Below are positions 7,556 through 14,710 of a DNA stretch of 14,988 nucleotides, in pieces. The DNA lies in contig JAJYJX010000043.1 in NCBI GenBank assembly GCA_021789095.1, positions 1-14,988 of the forward strand, in the 5' to 3' direction. This stretch comes from a bacterium. GTDB taxonomy: Bacteria; JAMCPX01. The number at the start of each line of letters is the position of its first letter. Position 1 is the stretch's first letter. Made by a program: the position numbers and the translations under genes. Under the pieces are notes generated by a model. It saw only the letters and a list, made by a program, of their open reading frames with translations, ran no database searches and was not told where the DNA came from.

Positions 7556-8035
7556 TTATTTCGGGAATGTCTCCCACAGATGAACGGTTTTTTTGTCTAC
7601 GGCAACAGGCCATCCCGATACTTTCATCGCACAGTGCTGTGTAAACCCGGTACAGACGATCTTACCTGTCTCCGCGTGGGCAATGATATAACGGAATGCG
7701 ACTTTGACTTTGCTTATCTCCGCGGGACGCGTATAAATCCACATGGGATCGTCGTAATACAGGGGAGAATGATAACTCACGCCGAGGTCTATAATAGGAT
7801 ATACGTATCCGCTGTCTTCCACTTCCTTGTACGGGTACCCGATATCCCTCATCAGACTTGTCCGGCCCAATTCAAAATATCTCAGATAATTGGCATGATA
7901 AACGACCTCCGAACGATCCGTATCCGCATAGAGTGTCCGGTTGAACACTTTATGCCAGACAAGCTTGCCAACAGCGTCCCGGACGAACGGAGAACCCTCA
8001 TTAAGCGCTTCCGGCTTAAACGGCTGCGGTCTCAT
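7556..8035 (-). CDS. YbgC/FadM-type hotdog acyl thioesterase
   Basis: A 159-residue 4HBT-family thioesterase. The signature LYADTDRSEVVYHANYLRYF (35-54) matches the YbgC/FadM motif, with the Asp of TDRSEVV (D40) in the usual catalytic position. It would hydrolyse acyl-CoA or acyl-ACP thioesters, either releasing the finished chain or clearing stalled ones. Aryl polyene clusters also carry a thioesterase of this type. The N-terminal 25 residues precede the fold and are unusual but coded from a well-supported start: ATG at 8033-8035 abuts the ketosynthase stop codon (8036-8038) with no gap, and AAGGGGG, inside the end of the ketosynthase gene, lies at suitable spacing. It is the third gene of the - operon. 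Confidence 0.88.
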   Translation of the reverse strand: MRPQPFKPEALNEGSPFVRDAVGKLVWHKVFNRTLYADTDRSEVVYHANYLRYFELGRTSLMRDIGYPYKEVEDSGYVYPIIDLGVSYHSPLYYDDPMWIYTRPAEISKVKVAFRYIIAHAETGKIVCTGFTQHCAMKVSGWPVAVDKKTVHLWETFPK

Positions 8036-9301
8036 CTATACCCCCTTGAATACGATACAGCAATTCGTCCCGCCGAAACCAAAGGCATTGGACATGGCAA
8101 TTTCGGACTTCTGCTTTCTCAATTCATTGGGTACAACGTCAACGTCATGAAATGCCGGGTCAGGGATGTGGTTCATTGTCGGGAGGATAATTCCTTGCTG
8201 CATACCCTCTATAGTCAGTGCGCCCTCGATTGCGGCGGCCGCTCCCAGGGTATGTCCGATCTGCGATTTATTGGACGATACAGGAATGTGCTCAAGAGCT
8301 CTGTTAAACACCTCACGCAGACAATTTATTTCATTAAGGTCACCCTTTGGTGTAGAAGTGCCGTGTGTATTTACATACCGGATATCAGCAGGACCCAGGC
8401 CCGCATCATCGATGGCCTCCTGCATTGCCCGGATAACCGTTGGCCCGTTGGGCCTTGTGAAATGATGGGCGTCCGATGTCCAGCCTACGCCTAAAACCTC
8501 GGCCCTCGGCTTGAGACCATAGATGGGAATCATTTCTTCGGCTGCCAGGACCATGACTCCTGCACCCTCGGACAATACAAAACCCTGGCGATCGATGCTG
8601 AACGGCCTGGACGCCTGTCCGGGCTCATTCCATGCACGGTCTTTTTCCGACACCTTTATTGTTGCGTTCATGTTGGCAAACCCGTGCAGGATCTCCGGCA
8701 TAATCGGGGTGTCGACTCCGCCGGCAAGCACAAAATCACTGTCACCGTCTCTTATCATTCTTGCACCAATACCTATTGCATAGTTGCCTGAAGCACATGC
8801 TCCTTGTGGAGAAAAGATGGGACCCGTGAACCCCAAAAGCATGCTTGCCTTTCCGGAAGGGAGATTGGCACAGAGATTGGGGAGAAGGTAGTTGCTGACG
8901 CTGTTTGCCCCCCTCTCTTTCAAATTGATCATCGCGGTCCTATAAGCGTCATGCCCGTTGATTGCAGAACCTATCAGACATGCGGTCCTCTCTTTTACAC
9001 CGTCAACCATCTCAAGTCCTGCATGTGCCAATGCATCCTTGCATACCGCCATTGTCAGAATTACATACATTGCGTTCCATTCCTTGGCTTCTTTCTCGCT
9101 GGAAAAATCTAATTTCGCCGGATTCCAATCAGGAATTTCTCCAACAACATTGGCCGGCGTATCCGCCTTGCATCTTGTAACACGCCTGAATCCGGTTTCC
9201 CCTTTTATGGCCCTTTTCCATGTTTCTTCCAGAGTCTTCCCCAACGGTGTTGCAACAGCATATCCTACTACAAAGACACGCCTATTTTTAGGTGATTTCA
9301 T
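8036..9301 (-). CDS. Beta-ketoacyl-ACP synthase, FabF-like (KS1)
   Basis: A 421-residue condensing enzyme of the FabF/type II PKS class, full length. The Cys-His-His triad is complete: Cys169 in GACASGNYA, His313 in NTHGTSTPKGD and His350 in NKSQIGHTLGAAAA. The C-terminus keeps NAFGFGGTN. It would condense an acyl primer with malonyl-ACP. ATG 9301 has GAGGGAGGG directly upstream, overlapping the end of the previous ketosynthase gene 9 bases away. Sequence elements such as ASRPFS.DR.GFVLSEGAG are shared with the neighbouring ketosynthase, so the two are distant paralogues. It is not a chain-length factor, since the active-site Cys is retained. Aryl polyene clusters likewise hold more than one ketosynthase. 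Confidence 0.92.
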   Translation of the reverse strand: MKSPKNRRVFVVGYAVATPLGKTLEETWKRAIKGETGFRRVTRCKADTPANVVGEIPDWNPAKLDFSSEKEAKEWNAMYVILTMAVCKDALAHAGLEMVDGVKERTACLIGSAINGHDAYRTAMINLKERGANSVSNYLLPNLCANLPSGKASMLLGFTGPIFSPQGACASGNYAIGIGARMIRDGDSDFVLAGGVDTPIMPEILHGFANMNATIKVSEKDRAWNEPGQASRPFSIDRQGFVLSEGAGVMVLAAEEMIPIYGLKPRAEVLGVGWTSDAHHFTRPNGPTVIRAMQEAIDDAGLGPADIRYVNTHGTSTPKGDLNEINCLREVFNRALEHIPVSSNKSQIGHTLGAAAAIEGALTIEGMQQGIILPTMNHIPDPAFHDVDVVPNELRKQKSEIAMSNAFGFGGTNCCIVFKGV

Positions 9302-9310
9302 GTCCCTCCC

Positions 9311-10561
9311 TCATCCGATCCTGTGAAATATTATGCAGGCATTGGCACCGCCGAAGCCGAATGCGTTTTTTAAAACATACTCCTGCTTAAGTGTTCTTGC
9401 AGACCCGGGCACACAGTCCATGCTTATTGACGGGTCAGGCGCATAGTTTATCGTTGGAAGGATCGTATCCTTCATCATCCCTTCCATGGTAAATATACTC
9501 TCCAGGGCACTGGATGCGCCCATTGCGTGGCCGATCATGGATTTATTGGCGCTTACCGGTGGGATTTTATCCCCGAAGACCTGCTGAAGAGCCATATACT
9601 CCACCTCATCCCCTAATTTGGTGGAGGCTGCATGCGCATTGACTGCACTGATGTGCGCAGGGCTGATGCCGGCATGTTTAATAGCACCATGAATACAATG
9701 CACAATCGTGTCCTGTCTGGGTGCTACAGAGTGGTAGGCATCGGCGGTCATGGACCAGCCCGCTAACTCTATAGTATATTTTAATCCGTATGCCTCGGCA
9801 AATTCCCGCGTTGACAGTATTATACATCCGGCCCCCTCTGATATTATGAATCCGCGCCTGTTCATGGAAAATGGCCTGCTTGCCCGGGCGGGCTCTTCCG
9901 GAGGGGGCTGTGTACTATTTTGATATGCACCATTCATGGTGGCAAACCCGGCCACAATGCTTTCTACAAGAGGGAAATCCACTGCCCCGCAAATGGCCAC
10001 ATCTGCCATGCCGTCCTGCAACAACATCGATCCTATGATCATCGATGTACTTCCCGTGGCACACGCCGTGACCGTGGTCACGATAGGGCCCGTGGCATTG
10101 GCAAGGATGGCTATCTTGCCTCCTACCATATTGATGCAGGAATTCGGGTTCACGTATGGCTTGGGCAATTGTCCGGATTTTACCATGGTCCTGTCCGCAT
10201 CAAGGACAGCGTCAAGCCCTCCGATGGCAGTGCTGAATGTGGTCGCTGTTCTCGGTGATAGTTCATCGGTAATTTTCAACCCGGTCTTTTCCAGTGCCCG
10301 ATGGACCACAAGCATTCCATATTTAAAAATCGGCGATTTCCAGTGTACCATTTCTCTGGGTCTTAAAAAGGGATAAGGGGTAACGTCCACGTCAGGGACC
10401 TGGCCTGCTACCTGCACAGGAAAATTATCTCTCAATGGAAATCTTGTAAGAGGGCCTATACCGCTGTGTCCCTCCACTGCTTTACTCCATTGATCCTCAA
10501 AGACAATGCCCAGGGGAGACACGAAATCATATCCCAGGACCACGGGTCTAACCATTTTCAT
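9311..10561 (-). CDS. Beta-ketoacyl-ACP synthase, FabF-like (KS2)
   Basis: A 416-residue ketosynthase, first gene of the - operon. Triad residues are Cys167 in TACATGSTS, His310 in NAHAASTKLGD and His345 in NKSMIGHAMGAS. The second motif reads NAHAAST where most FabF proteins have NTHGTST. A Pro-rich insertion (TQPPPEEP, 217-224) precedes the conserved ASRPFS segment. It may act on a different chain length from KS1 or form a heterodimer with it. ATG 10561 is preceded by GAGG at good spacing; a Met two codons on is an alternative. The upstream spacer is full of palindromes, so its promoter is not obvious; read-through from the radical SAM gene 324 bases upstream is possible. Confidence 0.9.
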   Translation of the reverse strand: MKMVRPVVLGYDFVSPLGIVFEDQWSKAVEGHSGIGPLTRFPLRDNFPVQVAGQVPDVDVTPYPFLRPREMVHWKSPIFKYGMLVVHRALEKTGLKITDELSPRTATTFSTAIGGLDAVLDADRTMVKSGQLPKPYVNPNSCINMVGGKIAILANATGPIVTTVTACATGSTSMIIGSMLLQDGMADVAICGAVDFPLVESIVAGFATMNGAYQNSTQPPPEEPARASRPFSMNRRGFIISEGAGCIILSTREFAEAYGLKYTIELAGWSMTADAYHSVAPRQDTIVHCIHGAIKHAGISPAHISAVNAHAASTKLGDEVEYMALQQVFGDKIPPVSANKSMIGHAMGASSALESIFTMEGMMKDTILPTINYAPDPSISMDCVPGSARTLKQEYVLKNAFGFGGANACIIFHRIG

Positions 10562-10587
10562 ACTCTGCCTCTATCAGTATTGAAGAA

Positions 10588-10607
10588 CCACGCTGCAATT
10601 AGCGTGG
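10588..10607. repeat. Palindrome 1 of the KS2 upstream spacer
   Basis: CCACGCT (10588-10594) pairs perfectly with AGCGTGG (10601-10607) over a 6-base loop. It is followed by GATT-like sequence as in palindrome 2, suggesting related repeat units. It lies 27 bases from the KS2 start and would form a hairpin in the leader of that mRNA. Confidence 0.6.
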
Positions 10608-10652
10608 ATTCTTCGCCGGTATGGAATTTGATAATCCTATATCTCGCCTTGA

Positions 10653-10672
10653 CCCCGCTATAAATAGCGGGG
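10653..10672. repeat. Palindrome 2 of the KS2 upstream spacer
   Basis: CCCCGCTAT (10653-10661) pairs with ATAGCGGGG (10664-10672) over two bases, a 9-bp perfect GC-rich stem. No T-run follows in either direction, so it is a repeat-type hairpin rather than a standard terminator. Confidence 0.65.
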
Positions 10673-10702
10673 ATTGCGGCGAGCATCCCGTTCAATATGT
10701 AG

Positions 10703-10723
10703 GGGCGATTCGGTGAATCGCCC
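10703..10723. repeat. Palindrome 3 of the KS2 upstream spacer
   Basis: GGGCGATTC (10703-10711) pairs with GAATCGCCC (10715-10723) over a GGT loop, nine perfect pairs. Palindromes of the form GGGGCGATTCG...CGAATCGCCCC are, to my knowledge, a common dispersed intergenic repeat in environmental bacterial genomes. Confidence 0.65.
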
Positions 10724-10759
10724 TTGCTTGGGCTTTTGCGTGCATTCTTCAGTTTTTTT

Positions 10760-10835
10760 GTCATACCCGTGAAAACGGGTATCCAGTTTTGCCGATTTTG
10801 CAAGGTTTCTGGATTCCCACTTTCGTGGGAATGAC
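10760..10835. repeat. Dispersed inverted-repeat element (REP/MITE-like)
   Basis: The left arm (10760-10786) begins GTCATACCCGTGAAAACGGG and ends ATCCAG. The right arm (10809-10835) begins CTGGATTCCCACTTTCGTGG and ends GAATGAC, so the two are imperfect inverted copies with a 22-base spacer. Each arm also folds on itself (CCCGT..ACGGG; TCCCAC..GTGGGA). This is the familiar 'GTCATTCCCGC...GCGGGAATCCAG' intergenic repeat of many proteobacteria and related phyla. It codes for nothing, and an open frame through it is an artefact. Confidence 0.8.
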
Positions 10836-10885
10836 AAACCAATCGCTTATTATCCGATAAAAAATTGCAATAACCACTCAAGGCA

Positions 10886-11887
10886 TTACCACGGGATGAA
10901 ACGGTATAATTTGGCAAACATTTCATAGACCTCGACCCAGTGCTGGAAATCCTCAGAACTCCGCATGTGCGCCCGCTTATTAACCATTACCCAGCTCATG
11001 TGTGCAGCTCCGTCTTTACACGTGGTACAATCCCGGGTAGCCGATGTGCAGCACCTATGCATAGTTTCGAGGTCAGCTCCCCATCGTATAAACCGTATAA
11101 GCCGCTTGGGCTGGGGGGCACGCGTATCCATGGGCTCGGTTACCGACGGGCATTCGGTCCAGCCCCATGTCCGGTCCAGCATCTTTCCTGTTGTGATTAT
11201 TTTGTGGTAGTACTTACTGGAGATAACGGTATTGCTGTACCTTTCCAGCATATCGTCCATTTCCTTTCGCACACGTTCAAGTATCTCAGGTGTCCACACA
11301 AAACCTTCTACATCCTCATCATTCGAAAACAACTGGAGATGGACCTTTAGCCCTGCGTCCGCTATCTTTTTTACAATACGTTCAATCGTACCCGTTCCAA
11401 CCTGCTTGGGTGTTATCGTGTACAGATAATACGTGTAAGGATCGCCCTGATAATTCTTCAGCGATATGCTGAAGGTGTCCTTGCCGCGCAGAAGCTTCTC
11501 TTCGTGCTCATCACCCCACAGGGAGATCCCGACCATCATATCAGGGAACCGGTCCCTGGGGACTTTGATGAGGCCGTTTGTTGCACAATATGTGGGGATG
11601 CGTTTGTAAAATGCCTCAATTCTGTCAAGAAAGAGCGTTGGTTCCCCGCCGATCAATATAGCAAGGGTTACCCCTCTTTCCTTCTCCTTCTCTACAAATT
11701 TCTCCCATTTGCCGAGGTCTGCCTCTTCTTGCAGTTTGTGTTCGTCGGAGGAAAAAAAGAAACAGCCTTTACATCTCAGGTTGCACTTGTTTGTTACATC
11801 GTAGATGGAACTGCGTATATTGAGATTAGCAATTGCGTTATACCGTTTTTTCCATTCTCCGCTGATAAGTGTGCTTACAGTATGCAT
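10886..11887 (-). CDS. Radical SAM enzyme 1 with C-terminal cysteine set
   Basis: A 333-residue radical SAM protein. The CX3CX2C motif CNLRCKGCFFF (Cys35, 39, 42) binds the [4Fe-4S] cluster that cleaves S-adenosylmethionine; ILIGGEPTL (78-85) is the GGE motif that holds the SAM amine. Later cysteines occur as C246, C279-C280, C287 and C290, which could bind an auxiliary cluster. The second radical SAM protein at 12567-13655 has the same arrangement, plus shared ISLWG and TNGL segments. The reaction is unknown: the family spans C-C bond formation, methylation and epimerisation. ATG 11887 lies 11 bases after the lipoprotein stop, with a weak purine-rich ribosome site, so the two are probably co-transcribed. 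Oxygen-sensitive chemistry is expected, fitting an anaerobe. Confidence 0.88.
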   Translation of the reverse strand: MHTVSTLISGEWKKRYNAIANLNIRSSIYDVTNKCNLRCKGCFFFSSDEHKLQEEADLGKWEKFVEKEKERGVTLAILIGGEPTLFLDRIEAFYKRIPTYCATNGLIKVPRDRFPDMMVGISLWGDEHEEKLLRGKDTFSISLKNYQGDPYTYYLYTITPKQVGTGTIERIVKKIADAGLKVHLQLFSNDEDVEGFVWTPEILERVRKEMDDMLERYSNTVISSKYYHKIITTGKMLDRTWGWTECPSVTEPMDTRAPQPKRLIRFIRWGADLETMHRCCTSATRDCTTCKDGAAHMSWVMVNKRAHMRSSEDFQHWVEVYEMFAKLYRFIPW

Positions 11888-11898
11888 TCTTCTCTTTC

Positions 11899-12492
11899 TC
11901 AGCGGGCGGAAACTGCGCGCTCGAATCCCCGGTCTTCCAACATCGTTTTTACCATCTTATCGATCATCCTGTATGCCCGCTTCTCAAGAAGCCGTGCATC
12001 GGTCGTTGCCGCGGGTTCCATTGTTATCGTGAAACGCTTTTGGAAAGGTGCGCCTTTCCCGTGCACGCTGATCATATACTGGAATTGCTGGTCCGTAATA
12101 GACTCCAGGGTAATATCAACCTCCGGAGCAGTTGTAGCCTGGTCCATGCTATATACCTTAAGCCCTGCACGCTCCAGTGCCTTTTGAATACTGTACCAGA
12201 AATATGACGTCAGACTTGGCCAGCTTTCATAGGTAATAGTTCCTTCAGGGTTATAGTAGTACCATGTTGTTGTGTTGTTTGCCTGATTATCTATATTGGC
12301 CAAATATATTGATTTTTTATGATACAGGGAAGGCGTTCTTCCCAATTCCGGAAAATAATTTTCTTGCTTGATCTCTACCTTTTCCGAGCCCCCTCTGATA
12401 GCGTGTCTGCACCCCCCGGCAAATAAAGCTATAACTATAGCCAGCGTGCTTATCCCTGCAAATACACCAAAAATGCTATTTCTTTTCCGCAT
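11899..12492 (-). CDS. Predicted lipoprotein of unknown function
   Basis: A 197-residue protein with a lipoprotein signal: RKR at the N-terminus, a hydrophobic stretch (residues 8-25) and a lipobox-like AGGC ending at Cys28. After lipidation it would sit in the inner or outer membrane facing the periplasm. The mature part has PEVDITLESITDQQFQYMI and other beta-strand-like segments; the overall pattern (short lipoprotein, conserved ALERAGLKV) recalls auxiliary lipoproteins of lipid-transport ABC systems, but I cannot assign a family. The ATG at 12492 has a near-consensus ribosome site, AAAGGAGGAG (12496-12505). It is placed between the two radical SAM genes, 74 bases after one and 11 before the other. 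Aryl polyene clusters also include an envelope lipoprotein, but similarity to that one is not visible. Confidence 0.78.
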   Translation of the reverse strand: MRKRNSIFGVFAGISTLAIVIALFAGGCRHAIRGGSEKVEIKQENYFPELGRTPSLYHKKSIYLANIDNQANNTTTWYYYNPEGTITYESWPSLTSYFWYSIQKALERAGLKVYSMDQATTAPEVDITLESITDQQFQYMISVHGKGAPFQKRFTITMEPAATTDARLLEKRAYRMIDKMVKTMLEDRGFERAVSAR

Positions 12493-12566
12493 AAGCTCCT
12501 CCTTTAGGTTTAATTGTTATTTTTAAAACAGAAAATATTCCATTGTCCTGTAGAATTTGTATTACA

Positions 12567-13655
12567 TTAAAACCCGGGGGGTTGCTCTATGTGAGAACAC
12601 AGGTTTTCCCCCTTCTCATATCCTTTAACCCAGACGGCAAGGTACGTATCCACGTAGTCAAGCCATGACTTGAAGATCTCCGGGTTCCCGGTATGCCTGC
12701 TTAGCTTTGATGTAACTATAGCGCTCCCTGCGGCATAATGCCTGCAGTCATTGCAATCCGTGTCCGGAACACAACAAGCCGCGGCTCTATCCCATGTAAG
12801 ATCGGTTCTGTATTGCCGGAATGATCTGCCGAGTCCGAATGTAACGGATGGGTTCATGCGTGGATACGGGCACGAAAATAACTGGTACAGGCTGCTCTGA
12901 TGGGTATGAACAACTGTATTATAATATGAAAACAACACCGCCTCCGGGTGTTTTTCCATCAGATCTATCATGACACGGCGGACCTTATTCAGGGTTTCCG
13001 GGGTATGCAGCAGATTTCCGGAATAGTCCAGCGGTGTGGAAAACACATTGAACGTGATTTTGCAGTTGTGCGAGGCCAGAATCCCGGCAACTTCATTGGC
13101 TTCATCAATGGTTTCCCGGCAAAAAGTGTATACGAAAACCGCACGCGGGTCTCCCGCGTAATTATCGATCTGTTTTTTTAGAAGGTCCCTGGCTTTTCTA
13201 ACCCTGTAACTGGTTTCATCGTTGCCCCACACTGAAATGTGTATCTTATATCCGACTGATTCCGGAATACGCTTCAGTCCGTTCGTAGCTATACAACCTA
13301 ATGGGATTTCCTGGTAACACGCTTTCAGCAGATCGGGTACCAGGGAAGGCTCTGCCCCGGCAAGAACCACGAATGTTATGCCTCTCTTCTTCTCCTGACG
13401 GAAAAGGTCGCTCCATGCCTGAGGATCAAGATTTTCCCGGGTAAATTGTTTTTCGCCATTATAGTAGTAACAACCATCGCACCGCATATTACATCGTGTG
13501 GCCATGTCATACGTTGATTCCCTCAGAAAAAAGTATTTCCTGACCTTTTCCCATCGTTCACGCACACGTGTTTCCATGAGAAGGTCTGCGAATTTCCATT
13601 CTCTGGATAACGGTAAATTTTCCTGAAAATTTAATGCTGTATTGTCTGACCCCAT
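12567..13655 (-). CDS. Radical SAM enzyme 2, paralogue of the neighbouring one
   Basis: A 362-residue radical SAM protein. CNMRCDGCYYY (Cys55, 59, 62) binds the catalytic [4Fe-4S] cluster; VLAGAEPSL takes the place of the GGE motif, with Gly-Ala-Glu. A C-terminal cysteine set (C262, C294-C295, C301, C304) mirrors that of radical SAM enzyme 1. Other shared segments are KKRGITF, CIATNGLKRIP, ISVWG and YAGDPRA. I chose ATG 13655, preceded by AGGGG (13666-13670), rather than the TTG at 13691 that would add 12 residues. A -35-like TTGACA (13697-13702) lies upstream but the 16-base-spaced -10 (TAATTT) is poor. It lies 74 bases before the lipoprotein gene on the same strand. The substrate may be an ACP-bound chain from the adjacent pathway; that is inference from position. 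Confidence 0.86.
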   Translation of the reverse strand: MGSDNTALNFQENLPLSREWKFADLLMETRVRERWEKVRKYFFLRESTYDMATRCNMRCDGCYYYNGEKQFTRENLDPQAWSDLFRQEKKRGITFVVLAGAEPSLVPDLLKACYQEIPLGCIATNGLKRIPESVGYKIHISVWGNDETSYRVRKARDLLKKQIDNYAGDPRAVFVYTFCRETIDEANEVAGILASHNCKITFNVFSTPLDYSGNLLHTPETLNKVRRVMIDLMEKHPEAVLFSYYNTVVHTHQSSLYQLFSCPYPRMNPSVTFGLGRSFRQYRTDLTWDRAAACCVPDTDCNDCRHYAAGSAIVTSKLSRHTGNPEIFKSWLDYVDTYLAVWVKGYEKGENLCSHIEQPPGF

Positions 13656-13791
13656 TATATTTATGCCCCTAAAAAAATTACATGTCTCCAAGTTATTGTC
13701 AAGACTTTGTAATCGTTGTTAATTAACCGGGAAACAGAGGGGAGGGGAGAAAACTCTTCCTGCTTGCGTTTTTCTGGTTAAGACAGGAAAA

Positions 13792-14535
13792 TTATTTCAA
13801 AACCTGGATTATAGCGTGCCCCTTAAGGATCAACTTATTATGCACGGCGATAAACCAGGATAAATTGGGCGCGGTCATGCCGAAATCCGTAAACGCAGCA
13901 TTGATTATCGCAGAAATGACAAACTCATTATTTCCTATTTTTTTAAAGGCTACAGCAGTGTCAAAGTCTTTTGCCCCGCCTGCTACGGTAAGTCTGCCGG
14001 TTACATGAATCTCGCCATTATCTGCGTTGATAGCATTGAGGATATCCTCTCTGAGTTTTCCATCTACCAGCAGCTCTTCTCCGCCTAACCGCAACACCAA
14101 TGGAGCGTTTTCTTTATCCGGAATAAGGATATCAACGGTCATATTCTGAGGATCGGCTTTAATGTCCACGTTTTTATTGAGCGGACGCAGGGCCTTTGAT
14201 ATGCTTTCTCCCCCGATTTTCAATATTTCAAAGGTTATTTCCGGATATTTGTCGGACTTCAAATACAGCGTTTTTACCGACCAGTCTCTCATAGGTCTGT
14301 CGGTTTTAAATCCAGAGGACGAGATCATAAGCTTTGCTGCAGCGCTTTCAGGAGAGGCGAGCAGTTTAATGGAAAGGTCATCATTGCGTCCAATTACCGT
14401 TTTTAGGGCAGACCCCAGATTGGTTTCATGTGCCTCATACGTGACATACGCATTGGTAACACGGAATTCTATGACCGGTCTCTGCTGCGCCGTGATAAGC
14501 ATTGAATGGAGTAATAAACCTGCCAGGAAAATCAT
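13792..14535 (-). CDS. YceI-like secreted lipid-binding protein
   Basis: A 247-residue protein with a hydrophobic N-terminus (residues 2-15) suggesting export, possibly cut after the Ala of LITAQQ; it lacks the usual N-terminal Arg/Lys, so cleavage is uncertain. The mature part follows the YceI pattern: IEFRVTNAYVTYEAH (23-37), KTDRPMRDWSVKTLYLKSDKYPEITF (the MRD..L....YPxIxF hallmark), then HVTGRLTVAGGAKDF and AFTDFGMTAP near the C-terminus. YceI beta-barrels bind polyisoprenoids or other long lipids in the periplasm. About 60 residues between the YPEITF and TGRLTV parts are longer than in simple YceI proteins. ATG 14535 has ribosome site AAAGGAGGT eight bases upstream. Its place in the - strand run beside lipid-type enzymes suggests, but does not prove, that it carries or shields the product. 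Confidence 0.75.
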   Translation of the reverse strand: MIFLAGLLLHSMLITAQQRPVIEFRVTNAYVTYEAHETNLGSALKTVIGRNDDLSIKLLASPESAAAKLMISSSGFKTDRPMRDWSVKTLYLKSDKYPEITFEILKIGGESISKALRPLNKNVDIKADPQNMTVDILIPDKENAPLVLRLGGEELLVDGKLREDILNAINADNGEIHVTGRLTVAGGAKDFDTAVAFKKIGNNEFVISAIINAAFTDFGMTAPNLSWFIAVHNKLILKGHAIIQVLK

Positions 14536-14657
14536 ATAAACTTACCTCCTTTTTACACCGTTAGAAATTTTGATATTTAAAACTTACTACCCTTCCGAAA
14601 GATCAGGCTCACCCTAAAAAGTTTCCAACGGTTTTACAGCCTGTTATACTTATGTAA

Positions 14658-14685
14658 AATATATTGTGCGTATTCAATAAGTCAA
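14658..14685 (-). promoter_or_regulatory. Candidate promoter of the YceI-like gene
   Basis: On the - strand, TTGACT (14680-14685) and TATATT (14658-14663) are separated by 16 bases; each matches the sigma-70 consensus at five of six positions. It points to the YceI-like gene, leaving an untranslated leader of roughly 115 bases. The 175-base gap shows no other clear signal. Confidence 0.45.
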
Positions 14686-14710
14686 GTGTAAAACAGTCAT
14701 GACGTGGAGC

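Noticed and set aside
7580-8494. 304-codon open frame on the + strand
   Set aside because: It lies antisense across the thioesterase and the end of KS1, both of which have clear catalytic motifs. No motif or ribosome site supports it.
10562-10885. CRISPR array
   Set aside because: The repeats are palindromes of different sequence, unevenly spaced, without identical direct repeats or spacers, and no cas gene is present.
10558-10926. 122-codon open frame on the - strand whose TGA overlaps the KS2 start codon (ATGA)
   Set aside because: Most of it is translation of the palindromic repeats, including the HESGNPE..WIPVFTGMT peptide that this repeat yields wherever it occurs. The overlap with KS2 is noted but the frame is not credible as a gene.
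3574-13655. Calling the region a ladderane or an aryl polyene cluster outright
   Set aside because: The gene set overlaps both, but ketoreductase, exporter and transferases are missing. Product assignment needs sequence comparison that cannot be done by eye.
13656-13691. TTG start adding 12 residues to radical SAM enzyme 2
   Set aside because: The ATG at 13655 has an AGGGG site upstream. The extension overlaps the TTGACA-containing region and contains no conserved residues.
13692-13791. Terminator after the YceI-like gene
   Set aside because: TTCCTG and CAGGAA can pair but only across a loop of about 20 bases, with no T-run following on the - strand.
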